DNA of 8,000 bases from an uncultured Rubrivivax sp. (GCA_937967345.1 CALBTN010000292.1:1-8000); one strand, 5' to 3'. Shown: positions 1 through 6,459, counted from the stretch's first letter. Numbers and translations: made by a program. Notes: generated by a model not told the origin, from the sequence alone.

Positions 1-140
1 CGCTGCCGGCGCGCATCTACGCCGGCGAGGGCTGCGCGCAGGTGCTGTTCTTCGAAAGCGACGAGCCCTGCGAGACCAGCTACAAGGACCGCGGCGGCAA
101 GTACCAGGGTCAGCGCGGCGTCACGCTGCCCAAGGCCTGA
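1..140 (+). CDS. dcd: dCTP deaminase, C-terminal part (5' end outside window)
   Basis: The reading frame is open from the left edge (first full codon at base 3) and ends with TGA at 138-140, giving the last 45 residues of the protein. The visible sequence includes ARIYAGEGCAQVLFFES, then GGKYQGQRGV, and ends in TLPKA. This is the characteristic end of the trimeric dCTP deaminase family: the YAGEGCAQ strand and the GGKYQGQ segment near the nucleotide-binding site. The enzyme deaminates dCTP to dUTP in the cytosol and so feeds dTMP synthesis. The short tail after GKYQGQ matches the roughly 188-residue betaproteobacterial form rather than the longer E. coli tail. The next gene, ypfJ, starts 43 bases downstream on the same strand, so co-transcription is possible. 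The catalytic centre lies outside the window, so the call rests on the C-terminus alone. Confidence 0.93.
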   Translation, partial: LPARIYAGEGCAQVLFFESDEPCETSYKDRGGKYQGQRGVTLPKA

Positions 141-172
141 AGCGCAGTGCCGCCGCGCCGGCCGAGGCGGTC

Positions 173-178
173 GAGGAG
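173..178 (+). promoter_or_regulatory. Ribosome binding site of ypfJ
   Basis: GAGGAG lies 5 bases before the ATG at 184 and closely matches the anti-Shine-Dalgarno sequence. It supports the ATG at 184 as the start. A second frame is open over the same stretch (from 147), but it has no such site and encodes only Arg/Ala-rich sequence. Confidence 0.7.
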
Positions 179-183
179 ACACG

Positions 184-1062
184 ATGAAGTGGGAAGGCGA
201 ACGGCAAAGCGACCACGTCGAAGACCGGCGTGGCGGCGGCGGCTTCGGCGGTGGCGGCATGCCGCGCATCGGCGGACGCGGCATCGGCATCGGCACCATC
301 GTCATCGCGCTGGTCGGCGGCTGGGTGCTCGGCATCAACCCGCTGACGCTGCTGGGGGTGCTCGGCGGCGGCAGCAGCATGGTGGCCAGCGAGCAGCCGG
401 CCGCGCCGCCGCCGGCCAACGACAAGGTGGCGGCCTTCGTGTCCACCGTGCTGGCCAGCACCGAAGACGTCTGGGCCGCGCAGTTCCGCGCCGCCGGCGG
501 CGCCTACCAGCCGCCGGGGCTGGTGCTGTTTCGCGGCGCCACGCGCACCGCCTGCGGCATGGGGCGGTCGGCGATGGGCCCGTTCTACTGCCCGGCCGAC
601 CAGAAGGTCTACATCGACCTGGGCTTCTTCGACACGCTCGACCAGCGCCTGGGCGCACCGGGGGATTTCGCGCAGGCCTACGTGGTGGCGCACGAGGTCG
701 GCCACCATGTGCAGCGGCTGCTGGGCATCACCGAGAAGGTCGACGGCATGCGCGGGCGCGTGCCCGAAGATCAGATGAACGCGCTGTCGGTGCGGCTGGA
801 GCTGCAGGCCGATTGCCTGGCCGGCGTGTGGGCGCATCACTCGCAAAAGGCCAAGGCCTGGCTCGAGCCGGGCGACGTCGAGGAAGGCCTGAACGCGGCA
901 TCGAAGATCGGCGACGACACCTTGCAGCGCAAGTCGCAGGGCGTGGTCGTGCCGGAGTCGTTCACCCACGGCAGCAGCGCGCAGCGCACGACCTGGTTCA
1001 ACAAGGGCCTGACCAGCGGCAACATGGCCCAGTGCAACACCTTCGAGTCGCGCGCGCTGTAG
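184..1062 (+). CDS. ypfJ: Neutral zinc metallopeptidase, YpfJ family (membrane-anchored)
   Basis: This 292-residue protein has the usual YpfJ (Pfam zinc_peptidase, PF04228) layout and length. It starts with a charged N-terminus (MKWEGERQSDHVEDRR) and a glycine-rich linker at about residues 17-37. One hydrophobic segment (about 34-61) should anchor it in the inner membrane. The peptidase domain follows, with the zinc-binding HExxH motif HEVGHHVQ at residues 170-177. Downstream, LELQADC (E206 to C211) is the conserved block expected to supply the third zinc ligand. The family is annotated as a putative neutral metallopeptidase with no well-defined substrate, so I infer proteolysis in or near the envelope and nothing more specific. 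The start at 184 is backed by a strong ribosome binding site. It follows dcd on the same strand. The stop TAG at 1060-1062 is followed by a hairpin. Confidence 0.93.
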   Translation: MKWEGERQSDHVEDRRGGGGFGGGGMPRIGGRGIGIGTIVIALVGGWVLGINPLTLLGVLGGGSSMVASEQPAAPPPANDKVAAFVSTVLASTEDVWAAQFRAAGGAYQPPGLVLFRGATRTACGMGRSAMGPFYCPADQKVYIDLGFFDTLDQRLGAPGDFAQAYVVAHEVGHHVQRLLGITEKVDGMRGRVPEDQMNALSVRLELQADCLAGVWAHHSQKAKAWLEPGDVEEGLNAASKIGDDTLQRKSQGVVVPESFTHGSSAQRTTWFNKGLTSGNMAQCNTFESRAL

Positions 1063-1101
1063 TTGCGCGCAGGCTGTCACGGCCGTCCCGGCGGTGACGG
1101 C
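1052..1101 (+). terminator. Hairpins at the ypfJ 3' end, possible terminator without U-tract
   Basis: Two inverted repeats flank the ypfJ stop. The first is GCGCGC (1052-1057) pairing with GCGCGC (1065-1070), with the stop codon in its loop. The stronger one is GCTGTCAC (1073-1080) pairing with GTGACGGC (1094-1101, one T-G wobble), continued after a G-G mismatch by GCCG (1082-1085) with CGGC (1089-1092) around the 3-base loop TCC. No T-run follows, so this is not a classical intrinsic terminator. It could block or stabilise the 3' end before the acyltransferase gene. The pairing is seen directly; the function is inferred. Confidence 0.4.
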
Positions 1102-1155
1102 GGCATCGGCAGCGCTGTGCCATGCTGGTGCCATGTGCACCAGCCGAACCCCTGC

Positions 1156-2721
1156 ATGAGACAGCTCAGCGCGCGTGATGCCGGTTTCCTGTACTCGGAC
1201 ACCAGCCACGCCAACGCCAACATCACGCTGGTCCAGATCTACGACCAGAGCACCGCACCCGGCGGCAAGGTGCGCTTCAAGAGCATCCTGGCGCACATCG
1301 AGAGCCGGCTTGGCGAGCTGCCGATGTTTCGCAGCAAGCTGCAGCGCGTGCCGCTGGACCTGGACCACCCGTACTGGGTCGATGACCCGAACTTCGACCT
1401 CGAATACCACGTGCGCCACATCGCGCTGCCCAAGCCGGGCGACTGGCGCCAGTTGTGCATCCAGGCCTCGCGCATCCACGCGCGAGCGCTCGACCGCAAC
1501 CGCCCGCTGTGGGAGATCTACGTGGTCGAGGGCCTGGACAGCCTGCTCGAGCTTCCGGCAGGCAGCTTCGCGCTGCTGACCAAGATCCACCACGCCGCGG
1601 TCGACGCCGAAGGCGGCAGCCGCATCGCCCGGCTGCTGCACGACCTGAGCCCCGACGCTGCGCCGCCGGTGCCGGCGCGGCCGTGGTTCCCGCGCCGCGC
1701 GCCCGGCACGCTGCAGCTGCTGCTGCGCGGCTGGGTCAACTCGATGGTCTCGCCGCTGCAGCTGCGCACGCCGCTGGCGCGCAAGGTGGCGGGCGATGTC
1801 GACGCGGCGTGGGCCTTCGCCAGCGACCTGCTGCTGCGGCCCGAGCAGCTGTTGGCCACGCGCTTCAACTCGGTAGTGTCGGCGCACCGGGTGTTCGACA
1901 CGCGCCGCTTCCTGGTCGAGGAATTCGACGCCATCCGCGCCCTGGTGCCGGGCGCCAGCCGCAACGATGCGGTGCTGGCGGTGTGTGGCGGCGCGCTGCG
2001 CGGCCACCTGCAGGCGCTGGGCGAGCTGCCCGCGCAGGACCTGAGCGCGGTCACGCCGCTGTCGGTGCCTGGCGCGGCGGGCCGCGCGCCGGGCCCGCTG
2101 CGCTGGCTGCGCGTGCAGTTGGGCACTGACGAGCCCGATCCGCTGCGCCGGCTGGCGCGGATCCGCGCGCAGACGCGGCACGAGATCGGCGCCGCTGACG
2201 CGCCGGCCGACAGCAGCGATGCCGGCCACCACGCCGCAGCCACGCTGGCGCTGAGCAGCCGCATGCAAAGCCTGGTCGGCCTGGGCCATGCGCGGCGCTC
2301 GCCGGCGGCGGCGTGCACCATCAGCAACGTCGCCGGGCCGTCGATGCCGCTGTACCTGAACGGTGCGCGCATGACCTACTTCTCGGCCATCATGCCGATC
2401 AGCGACAGCATGGGGCTGGTGATCGCGGTCACCAGCTACGACGGGCGCATCATCATCTCGCCCACCTCGTGCCGCGAGCTGCTGCCCGACCCCGAGGCTT
2501 TCACCCAGCAGTTGCGCGACTGCTTCCAGGAGTACCTGGCACTGGCGCGGGCGCAGGCAGCGCCGGCAGCGCCGGCAGCGCCGGCAGCGGCTAGATCGGC
2601 AGCGCCTCGTGCGTCAGCGCGCGGTTCAGCAGCGCCAGCGGCCCCGAAGCGGCGTAGGGCTGCCACTGGCCCTCGGGCTGCGCCAGGCGGTCGGCCACGA
2701 CCTGCAGCACCAGCGGGTTGA
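1156..2721 (+). CDS. Wax ester synthase/diacylglycerol O-acyltransferase (WS/DGAT)
   Basis: This 521-residue protein belongs to the bacterial WS/DGAT family, which transfers acyl groups from acyl-CoA to fatty alcohols or diacylglycerol to form storage wax esters and triacylglycerol at the cytoplasmic membrane. The N-terminus MRQLSARDAGFLYSDT matches the family start, so I chose the ATG at 1156. The frame is open from a TTG at 1063, but those 31 codons look like spacer, and no Shine-Dalgarno sequence is evident for either start. The catalytic motif is KIHHAAVDAEGG, with H145, H146 and D150. The usual family motif is HHxxxDG; here Ala follows Asp. The C-terminal domain shows NDAVLAV, SNVAGP (S390-P395), PLYLNGA and TSYDGR. 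Family homology ends near residue 463, about the length of the 458-residue Acinetobacter enzyme. A basic Ala/Pro-rich tail follows, and its last 43 residues are antisense to the hydrolase gene. Whether it prefers wax or triacylglycerol cannot be told. Confidence 0.9.
   Translation: MRQLSARDAGFLYSDTSHANANITLVQIYDQSTAPGGKVRFKSILAHIESRLGELPMFRSKLQRVPLDLDHPYWVDDPNFDLEYHVRHIALPKPGDWRQLCIQASRIHARALDRNRPLWEIYVVEGLDSLLELPAGSFALLTKIHHAAVDAEGGSRIARLLHDLSPDAAPPVPARPWFPRRAPGTLQLLLRGWVNSMVSPLQLRTPLARKVAGDVDAAWAFASDLLLRPEQLLATRFNSVVSAHRVFDTRRFLVEEFDAIRALVPGASRNDAVLAVCGGALRGHLQALGELPAQDLSAVTPLSVPGAAGRAPGPLRWLRVQLGTDEPDPLRRLARIRAQTRHEIGAADAPADSSDAGHHAAATLALSSRMQSLVGLGHARRSPAAACTISNVAGPSMPLYLNGARMTYFSAIMPISDSMGLVIAVTSYDGRIIISPTSCRELLPDPEAFTQQLRDCFQEYLALARAQAAPAAPAAPAAARSAAPRASARGSAAPAAPKRRRAATGPRAAPGGRPRPAAPAG
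2558..2589 (+). repeat. 9-bp tandem repeat (CAGCGCCGG), about 3.6 copies
   Basis: Three perfect copies of CAGCGCCGG (2558-2566, 2567-2575, 2576-2584) are followed by a partial copy (2585-2589). In the acyltransferase frame the array encodes an Ala-Ala-Pro repeat at residues 468-478. Each unit junction carries the palindrome GCCGGC, so neighbouring copies can pair as hairpins with a 3-base AGC loop. The array ends one base before the hydrolase stop codon on the other strand (2591-2593). A 9-base unit keeps frame if copies are gained or lost. Confidence 0.85.
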
Positions 2722-3403
2722 AGCCCAGCCCGACGTGGCTGCTGCACACGCGGATGTTCTCGCAGCGCGCGGGGTCGCCGTTGATGGTGGCCTCCTGCGG
2801 CGGCACCACGCCGTCGCTCAATGAATACACGCAGCTCGCCGGCACCGGAATCGGCTGGCCTTCGCGCAGGTGCTTGGCGCGCGGCTGCATCGAGTGCGCG
2901 GCCGAACCCATCGGGTGTGCGATCAGCCGGTACAGCGCCTTGAGCAGCGGCGGGATCGCGCTGCCGGTGGCGTCGACGGTGATCGGGCTGCCCAGCGTGA
3001 TGACGCAGCGCACTGACTCGCTGGCGCGGTAGGCGCCGTACAGCGCGAACACGCCGCCCAGGCTCCAGCCGACCAGACTGACCTTGCGCCCGGTTTCATG
3101 GTGCAGGTAGCGGATCTTCTGCTCGATGGCCGAAGCGTGGCCGGGCCTGAAGCCGACGTTGCGGCCCAGGCCCCAGGTCTGCACGTCGTAGCCGCGGCTG
3201 CGCAGGAACACCTCGAGCGCGATCAGCGAGCCTTCGCTGCCCATGAAGCCGGGCAGCAGCAGCACCGGGTGGCCGTCGCCGCGCGGTACCTGCGCCAGCA
3301 GCGGCAACGCGCAGCTCAAGCTGGCGATCTCGAAGCCGGCGCGCGCCTCGAGCATCGTGCTCAACAGGCTGGGACGGCCGCGGTGGCTGTGGCGCTGGGG
3401 CAT
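2591..3403 (-). CDS. Alpha/beta hydrolase (lipase/esterase-like)
   Basis: This 270-residue protein (from the ATG at 3403) has the alpha/beta-hydrolase fold signature. HPVLLLPGFMGS carries the oxyanion-hole region, GWSLGG is the nucleophile elbow with S114, SLSDGVVPP gives the likely acid D197, and SSHVGLGFNP gives the likely base H223. The triad is complete and in the expected order, so the protein should be an active serine hydrolase. There is no clear signal peptide, so I expect it to be cytoplasmic. It converges on the WS/DGAT gene, which suggests a role on acyl esters or storage lipid; that is inference. The start is uncertain: a GTG at 3448, ATG at 3403 and ATG at 3355 are all in frame, and none has a good ribosome binding site. 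It lies 63 bases downstream of lldD on the same strand and could be co-transcribed. Its conserved-looking C-terminus, just past H223, is the part overlapped by the acyltransferase tail. Confidence 0.85.
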   Translation of the reverse strand: MPQRHSHRGRPSLLSTMLEARAGFEIASLSCALPLLAQVPRGDGHPVLLLPGFMGSEGSLIALEVFLRSRGYDVQTWGLGRNVGFRPGHASAIEQKIRYLHHETGRKVSLVGWSLGGVFALYGAYRASESVRCVITLGSPITVDATGSAIPPLLKALYRLIAHPMGSAAHSMQPRAKHLREGQPIPVPASCVYSLSDGVVPPQEATINGDPARCENIRVCSSHVGLGFNPLVLQVVADRLAQPEGQWQPYAASGPLALLNRALTHEALPI

Positions 3404-3466
3404 GTGTTGTCGTGCGGGCGTGGCTGGGGGCGCGCAAAAACATAGCACGCCAGCGGGGCCGGGCCG

Positions 3467-4618
3467 CTACATTGGGTAGCTGCCGGGGCGCAGGATCGCA
3501 CGGTCGACTTCGGCGAGCCGGGTGTGGCCGCAAAAGGCCATGGTCACGTCGAGTTCCTTGTGGATGATCTGCAGCGCCTTGAGCACGCCGGCTTCGCCCA
3601 TTGCACCCAGGCCGTAGACCATCGCGCGGCCGATCATCGTGCCGCGCGCGCCCAGCGCCCAGGCCTTGAGCACGTCCTGGCCCGAGCGGATGCCGCCGTC
3701 CATCCAGACCTCGAGCTTGGAGCCCACCGCCTCGACGATCGCCGGCAGCGCCTCGATGCTCGACGGCGCGCCGTCGAGCTGGCGCCCGCCGTGGTTGCTG
3801 ACGACGATCGCATCGGCGCCGTGCTCGGCGGCGAGCTTCGCGTCCTCGACTTCCATGATGCCCTTGAGGATCAGCTTGCCGCCCCATTGCCGCTTCACCC
3901 ATTCGACGTCGGGCCACGACAGCCGCGGGTCGAACTGCTCGTTGGTCCAGGCGGCCAGCGAGCTCATGTCGGACACGCCCTTGACGTGGCCGACCAGGTT
4001 GCCGAACGAGCGCCGCCGCGTACCCGCCATCCCCAGGCACCAGCGCGGCTTGGTCATCAGGTTCAGGATGTTGGCGAGCGTCGGCCTGGGCGGCGCGGTC
4101 AGGCCGTTTTTCAAGTCCTTGTGGCGCTGGCCGATCACCTGCAGGTCCAGCGTCAGCACCAGCGCACTGCAGTGCGCGGCCTTGCAGCGGCCGATCATGT
4201 CGGCCATGGCCTCGCGGTCGCGCATCATGTACAGCTGATACCAGAACGGCGCTTGGGTGGCCGCGGCGATGTCCTCGATCGAGCAGATGCTCATCGTCGA
4301 CAGCGTGAACGGAATGCCGAACTGCCTGGCCGCCTTGGCCGCCAGGATCTCGCCGTCGGCATGCTGCATGCCGGTCAAGCCCACCGGCGCGATCGCCACC
4401 GGCATCGCCGCGTCGATGCCCACCATCTGCACCGCGGTGCTGCGGTTTTCCATGTTCACCGCGACGCGCTGGCGCAGCTTGATGCGCTGGAAGTCGGCCT
4501 CGTTGGCGCGGTAGGTGCCCTCGGTCCACGAGCCCGAATCGGCGTAGTCGTAGAACATGCGCGGCACGCGCTGTTCGGCCAGTACGCGCAGGTCTTCGAT
4601 GTTCGTGATGACGGGCAT
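3467..4618 (-). CDS. lldD: FMN-dependent alpha-hydroxy-acid dehydrogenase, probably L-lactate dehydrogenase
   Basis: This 383-residue protein is a full-length member of the FMN-dependent alpha-hydroxy-acid dehydrogenase family (LldD, glycolate oxidase, mandelate dehydrogenase). The active-site parts are all visible: YDYADSG with Y25 (equivalent to Tyr24 of glycolate oxidase), PVAIAPVGLTG (FMN-binding strand), FTLSTMSICSIE, YQLYMMRDRE, LVLTLDLQ, and SNHGGRQLDG with the catalytic base H276 and substrate-binding R279. The histidine position is close to that of E. coli LldD, as is the overall length. The enzyme oxidises a 2-hydroxy acid, most likely L-lactate to pyruvate, passing electrons to the respiratory chain at the inner membrane. 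Substrate cannot be fixed from sequence, and glycolate or another 2-hydroxy acid remains possible. The ATG start at 4618 has a good ribosome binding site. The hydrolase gene follows on the same strand; ybaN is divergent. Confidence 0.88.
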   Translation of the reverse strand: MPVITNIEDLRVLAEQRVPRMFYDYADSGSWTEGTYRANEADFQRIKLRQRVAVNMENRSTAVQMVGIDAAMPVAIAPVGLTGMQHADGEILAAKAARQFGIPFTLSTMSICSIEDIAAATQAPFWYQLYMMRDREAMADMIGRCKAAHCSALVLTLDLQVIGQRHKDLKNGLTAPPRPTLANILNLMTKPRWCLGMAGTRRRSFGNLVGHVKGVSDMSSLAAWTNEQFDPRLSWPDVEWVKRQWGGKLILKGIMEVEDAKLAAEHGADAIVVSNHGGRQLDGAPSSIEALPAIVEAVGSKLEVWMDGGIRSGQDVLKAWALGARGTMIGRAMVYGLGAMGEAGVLKALQIIHKELDVTMAFCGHTRLAEVDRAILRPGSYPM

Positions 4619-4625
4619 GGCGTGA

Positions 4626-4629
4626 CTCC
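4626..4629 (-). promoter_or_regulatory. Ribosome binding site of lldD
   Basis: On the minus strand GGAG lies 7 bases before the ATG at 4618. This spacing fits a functional Shine-Dalgarno site and supports the start MPVITNIEDL, which also matches the family N-terminus. Confidence 0.6.
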
Positions 4630-4673
4630 GGCGGTGGGCTGCGGGCGTTGTGACGCGGCCAGGCGCAGTCTAT

Positions 4674-4689
4674 GCGAGCGTCCGCTCGC
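4674..4689. promoter_or_regulatory. Perfect inverted repeat between divergent lldD and ybaN, possible operator
   Basis: GCGAGCG (4674-4680), spacer TC, then CGCTCGC (4683-4689) form a perfect 7-base-arm inverted repeat in the 97-base gap between two divergent genes. A weak promoter-like pair for ybaN, TTGTGA at 4648-4653 and TATGCG at 4671-4676 with 17 bases between, runs into its left arm. The arrangement suggests a protein-binding site that could control one or both genes. In DNA this GC-rich, short palindromes also arise by chance, and the sequence matches no operator I can name. Confidence 0.3.
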
Positions 4690-4715
4690 GCCCGGGGCAT
4701 CGTGCACGTGGCAGC

Positions 4716-5129
4716 ATGCGCGCCATGTCCTATCACAGCATCCCCCCCTCGCAACGCCCGCGCTGGCAGCGCGCGCTGTGGCTGGCCGGCGGCGCCGTGT
4801 TCATGCTGACCGGCGTGGTCGGCATCTTCCTGCCGCTGCTGCCGACCACGCCCTTCGTGCTGCTGGCGGCGTGGTGCTTCTCGCGCGGCAGCGTGCGCTG
4901 GGAGGCCTGGCTGCTGGCGCATCCGCGCTTCGGCCCGATGGTGCGCGACTGGCGCGCCAACCGCGCGGTGCCGCTGCGCGCCAAGCAGCTGGCCACGGTG
5001 ATGATGGTGCTGGGTTCGGCCTGGGGCTGGTGGGCGATGCCCACGCGCATCGCCTGGGTGCCGGCGGCGTGGTGCCTGCTCGTGGCGATCTGGCTGTGGC
5101 GGCTGCCGAACGCGCCGCCGCGCCGCTGA
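4716..5129 (+). CDS. ybaN: DUF454 family inner-membrane protein (YbaN-like)
   Basis: This 137-residue protein has the DUF454/YbaN signature LPLLPTTPF at residues 39-47, followed by LLAAWCFSRGS and then WLLAHPRFGPMVRDW, closely parallel to E. coli YbaN. Hydrophobic segments at about residues 20-41, 43-56, 92-109 and 111-129 make it an integral inner-membrane protein. The family's biochemical role is not established, so I assign none. The start is one of two nearby ATGs (4716 or 4725) with no strong ribosome binding site; the frame is open further upstream, to an ATG at 4650, but the extra residues look like spacer. It is divergent from lldD and converges with dinB, the two stops being 13 bases apart. 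No terminator with a T-run is seen in that gap. Confidence 0.88.
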   Translation: MRAMSYHSIPPSQRPRWQRALWLAGGAVFMLTGVVGIFLPLLPTTPFVLLAAWCFSRGSVRWEAWLLAHPRFGPMVRDWRANRAVPLRAKQLATVMMVLGSAWGWWAMPTRIAWVPAAWCLLVAIWLWRLPNAPPRR

Positions 5130-5142
5130 TGGCCCGCGCGCT

Positions 5143-6372
5143 TCAGCCAAACGGCAACTCGGGGCTGTCGGCCGGGGCCGCAGCCGCGTGCTCGCTGCCG
5201 GCGCGCTGGTCGCCGGGCCTGGCCGCACGCTGGCCGGCGCGCGCCAGCGTGCCCACGCGCACGCCCAGCAGGCGCAGCCGCCGGCTCAGGTCGACGCGCT
5301 TCAGGCAGGTGCCGGCGGCGCGGCGGATCTCGGCGCTGTCGGCGATGGCCTGCGCCAGCGTCTGGTCGCGCGTCACCGTGCGAAAGTCATCGAAGCGCAG
5401 CTTGATGCCCACGGTACGCCCGACATAGCCCTTGCGCTGCAGGTCGCCGGCCAGCTGCTCGCACAGCTCGGTGAAGATCGCCGCCAGCACGGCGCGGTCG
5501 GCCTTGGCATGCAGGTCGCGCTCGAAGGTGGTCTCGCGGCTGATCGACACCGGCTCGCTGTGCGTGACCACCGGCCGCTCGTCGCGACCATGCGCCGCGT
5601 CGTGCAGCCAAGCGCCGTAGCCGCGGCCGAAGTGCTCGACCAGCGCCATGCGCGGCTGCGCCGCGATCTGGCCGATGGTGGTGATGCCCAGCGCCGCCAG
5701 CTTGGCGGCGGCCTTCGGGCCGATGCCGTTGATGCGCCGCACCGGCAGCGGCCAGATGCGCGTGGGCAGCTCGTCCAGCGTCAGCAGTGTCAGGCCGTCG
5801 GGCTTGTCCAGCTCGGAGGCGATCTTCGACAGCAGCTTGTTCGGCGTCACCCCGACCGAGCAGGTCAGCCCGGTGGCGCGCGCGACGCTGTTGCGAATCT
5901 CCTGCGCCACGGCGCGCACGCCGCCATGGCGGTCGTGGCCCAGCGGCTCGTGCACGCCCGGCACCTCGCTCAGGTCGATGTAGATCTCGTCGATGCCGCG
6001 GTCTTCGATCAGCGGCGTGACTTCGGCCACCGCGGCCTTGAACCGCTGCGAGTAGCGCCGGTACTCGTCGAAGTCCACCGGCAGCAGCACGGCGTCGGGC
6101 GCGCGCTGCGCCGCTTTCATCAAGCCCATGGCCGAGAACACGCCCAGGTCGCGCGCGGCGTAGGTGGCGGTGGTCGCGACGCCGCGGCCGGTGTAGTCGC
6201 GCAGGCGGGCGAAGCGGCGCGTGCCGTCGCTTTGCATCACCGGTTGGTGGCGCCGGCCGCCGCCGATGACCACCGGCAGGCCGCGCAGCTCGGGGTAGCG
6301 CAGCAGTTCGACCGACGCATAGAACGCGTCCATGTCCAGGTGCGCGATCCAGCGCCGCTTCGCGCCTTGCAT
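5143..6372 (-). CDS. dinB: DNA polymerase IV (Y-family translesion polymerase)
   Basis: This 409-residue protein is a complete DinB, which copies past damaged bases with low fidelity. The palm shows HLDMDAFYASVE with metal ligand D13 and Y18 at the steric-gate position (Phe13 in E. coli). The other acidic pair is in GIDEIYID (D128, E129), where most relatives read SLDE. The fingers follow with CSVGVTPNKLLSKIAS, then the helix-hairpin-helix INGIGPKAAAKLAALG (about 214-229) and the little-finger domain with ISRETTFERDL. The last residues, PELPFG, look like a terminal beta-clamp-binding motif. Compared with E. coli there are about 20 extra residues (roughly 42-62) between VVIGGG and GVATTATYAAR. 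The ATG at 6372 is chosen by homology; the frame stays open upstream into ydiK without conserved sequence. I see no LexA box (CTGT-N8-ACAG) in the upstream gap. Confidence 0.94.
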   Translation of the reverse strand: MQGAKRRWIAHLDMDAFYASVELLRYPELRGLPVVIGGGRRHQPVMQSDGTRRFARLRDYTGRGVATTATYAARDLGVFSAMGLMKAAQRAPDAVLLPVDFDEYRRYSQRFKAAVAEVTPLIEDRGIDEIYIDLSEVPGVHEPLGHDRHGGVRAVAQEIRNSVARATGLTCSVGVTPNKLLSKIASELDKPDGLTLLTLDELPTRIWPLPVRRINGIGPKAAAKLAALGITTIGQIAAQPRMALVEHFGRGYGAWLHDAAHGRDERPVVTHSEPVSISRETTFERDLHAKADRAVLAAIFTELCEQLAGDLQRKGYVGRTVGIKLRFDDFRTVTRDQTLAQAIADSAEIRRAAGTCLKRVDLSRRLRLLGVRVGTLARAGQRAARPGDQRAGSEHAAAAPADSPELPFG

Positions 6373-6446
6373 GCCGGGATTGTCGCCTCGCGCGGTGGGC
6401 CGTGCACCGGCGCTGGCCACGGCAACGCTCATGCACAATCCGCGCC

Positions 6447-6450
6447 GGAG
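6447..6450 (+). promoter_or_regulatory. Ribosome binding site of ydiK
   Basis: GGAG lies 9 bases before the ATG at 6460. It decides the start, because the same frame is open without interruption from 5188 through the antisense strand of dinB. Confidence 0.55.
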
Positions 6451-6459
6451 TTGCCACCT

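Noticed and set aside
1063..1155. Upstream TTG start for the acyltransferase
   Set aside because: The extra 31 residues show no family similarity and include the ypfJ 3' hairpin; MRQLSARDAGFLY at 1156 matches the usual family N-terminus.
121..2289. Very long open frame on the minus strand (722 codons)
   Set aside because: It lies antisense to ypfJ and the acyltransferase, encodes Arg/Ala/His/Gln-rich low-complexity sequence with no recognisable domain, and is explained by the high-GC codon pattern of the real genes.
3096..5228. Long minus-strand open frame of 710 codons
   Set aside because: It is an out-of-frame shadow of lldD and the hydrolase and crosses ybaN antisense; it has no domain match and is Arg/Pro-rich.
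3524..5428. Long plus-strand open frame of 634 codons
   Set aside because: It is antisense to lldD and dinB and overlaps ybaN in another frame; composition is that of a GC-driven shadow.
6434..6439. CACAAT as a -10 box for ydiK
   Set aside because: It matches 4 of 6 consensus bases but has no acceptable -35 at 16-18 bases, and it sits only about 20 bases from the start codon.
5188..6459. Upstream extension of ydiK as a fusion protein
   Set aside because: The frame is open but is simply antisense to dinB. YdiK homology and the GGAG site place the start at 6460.
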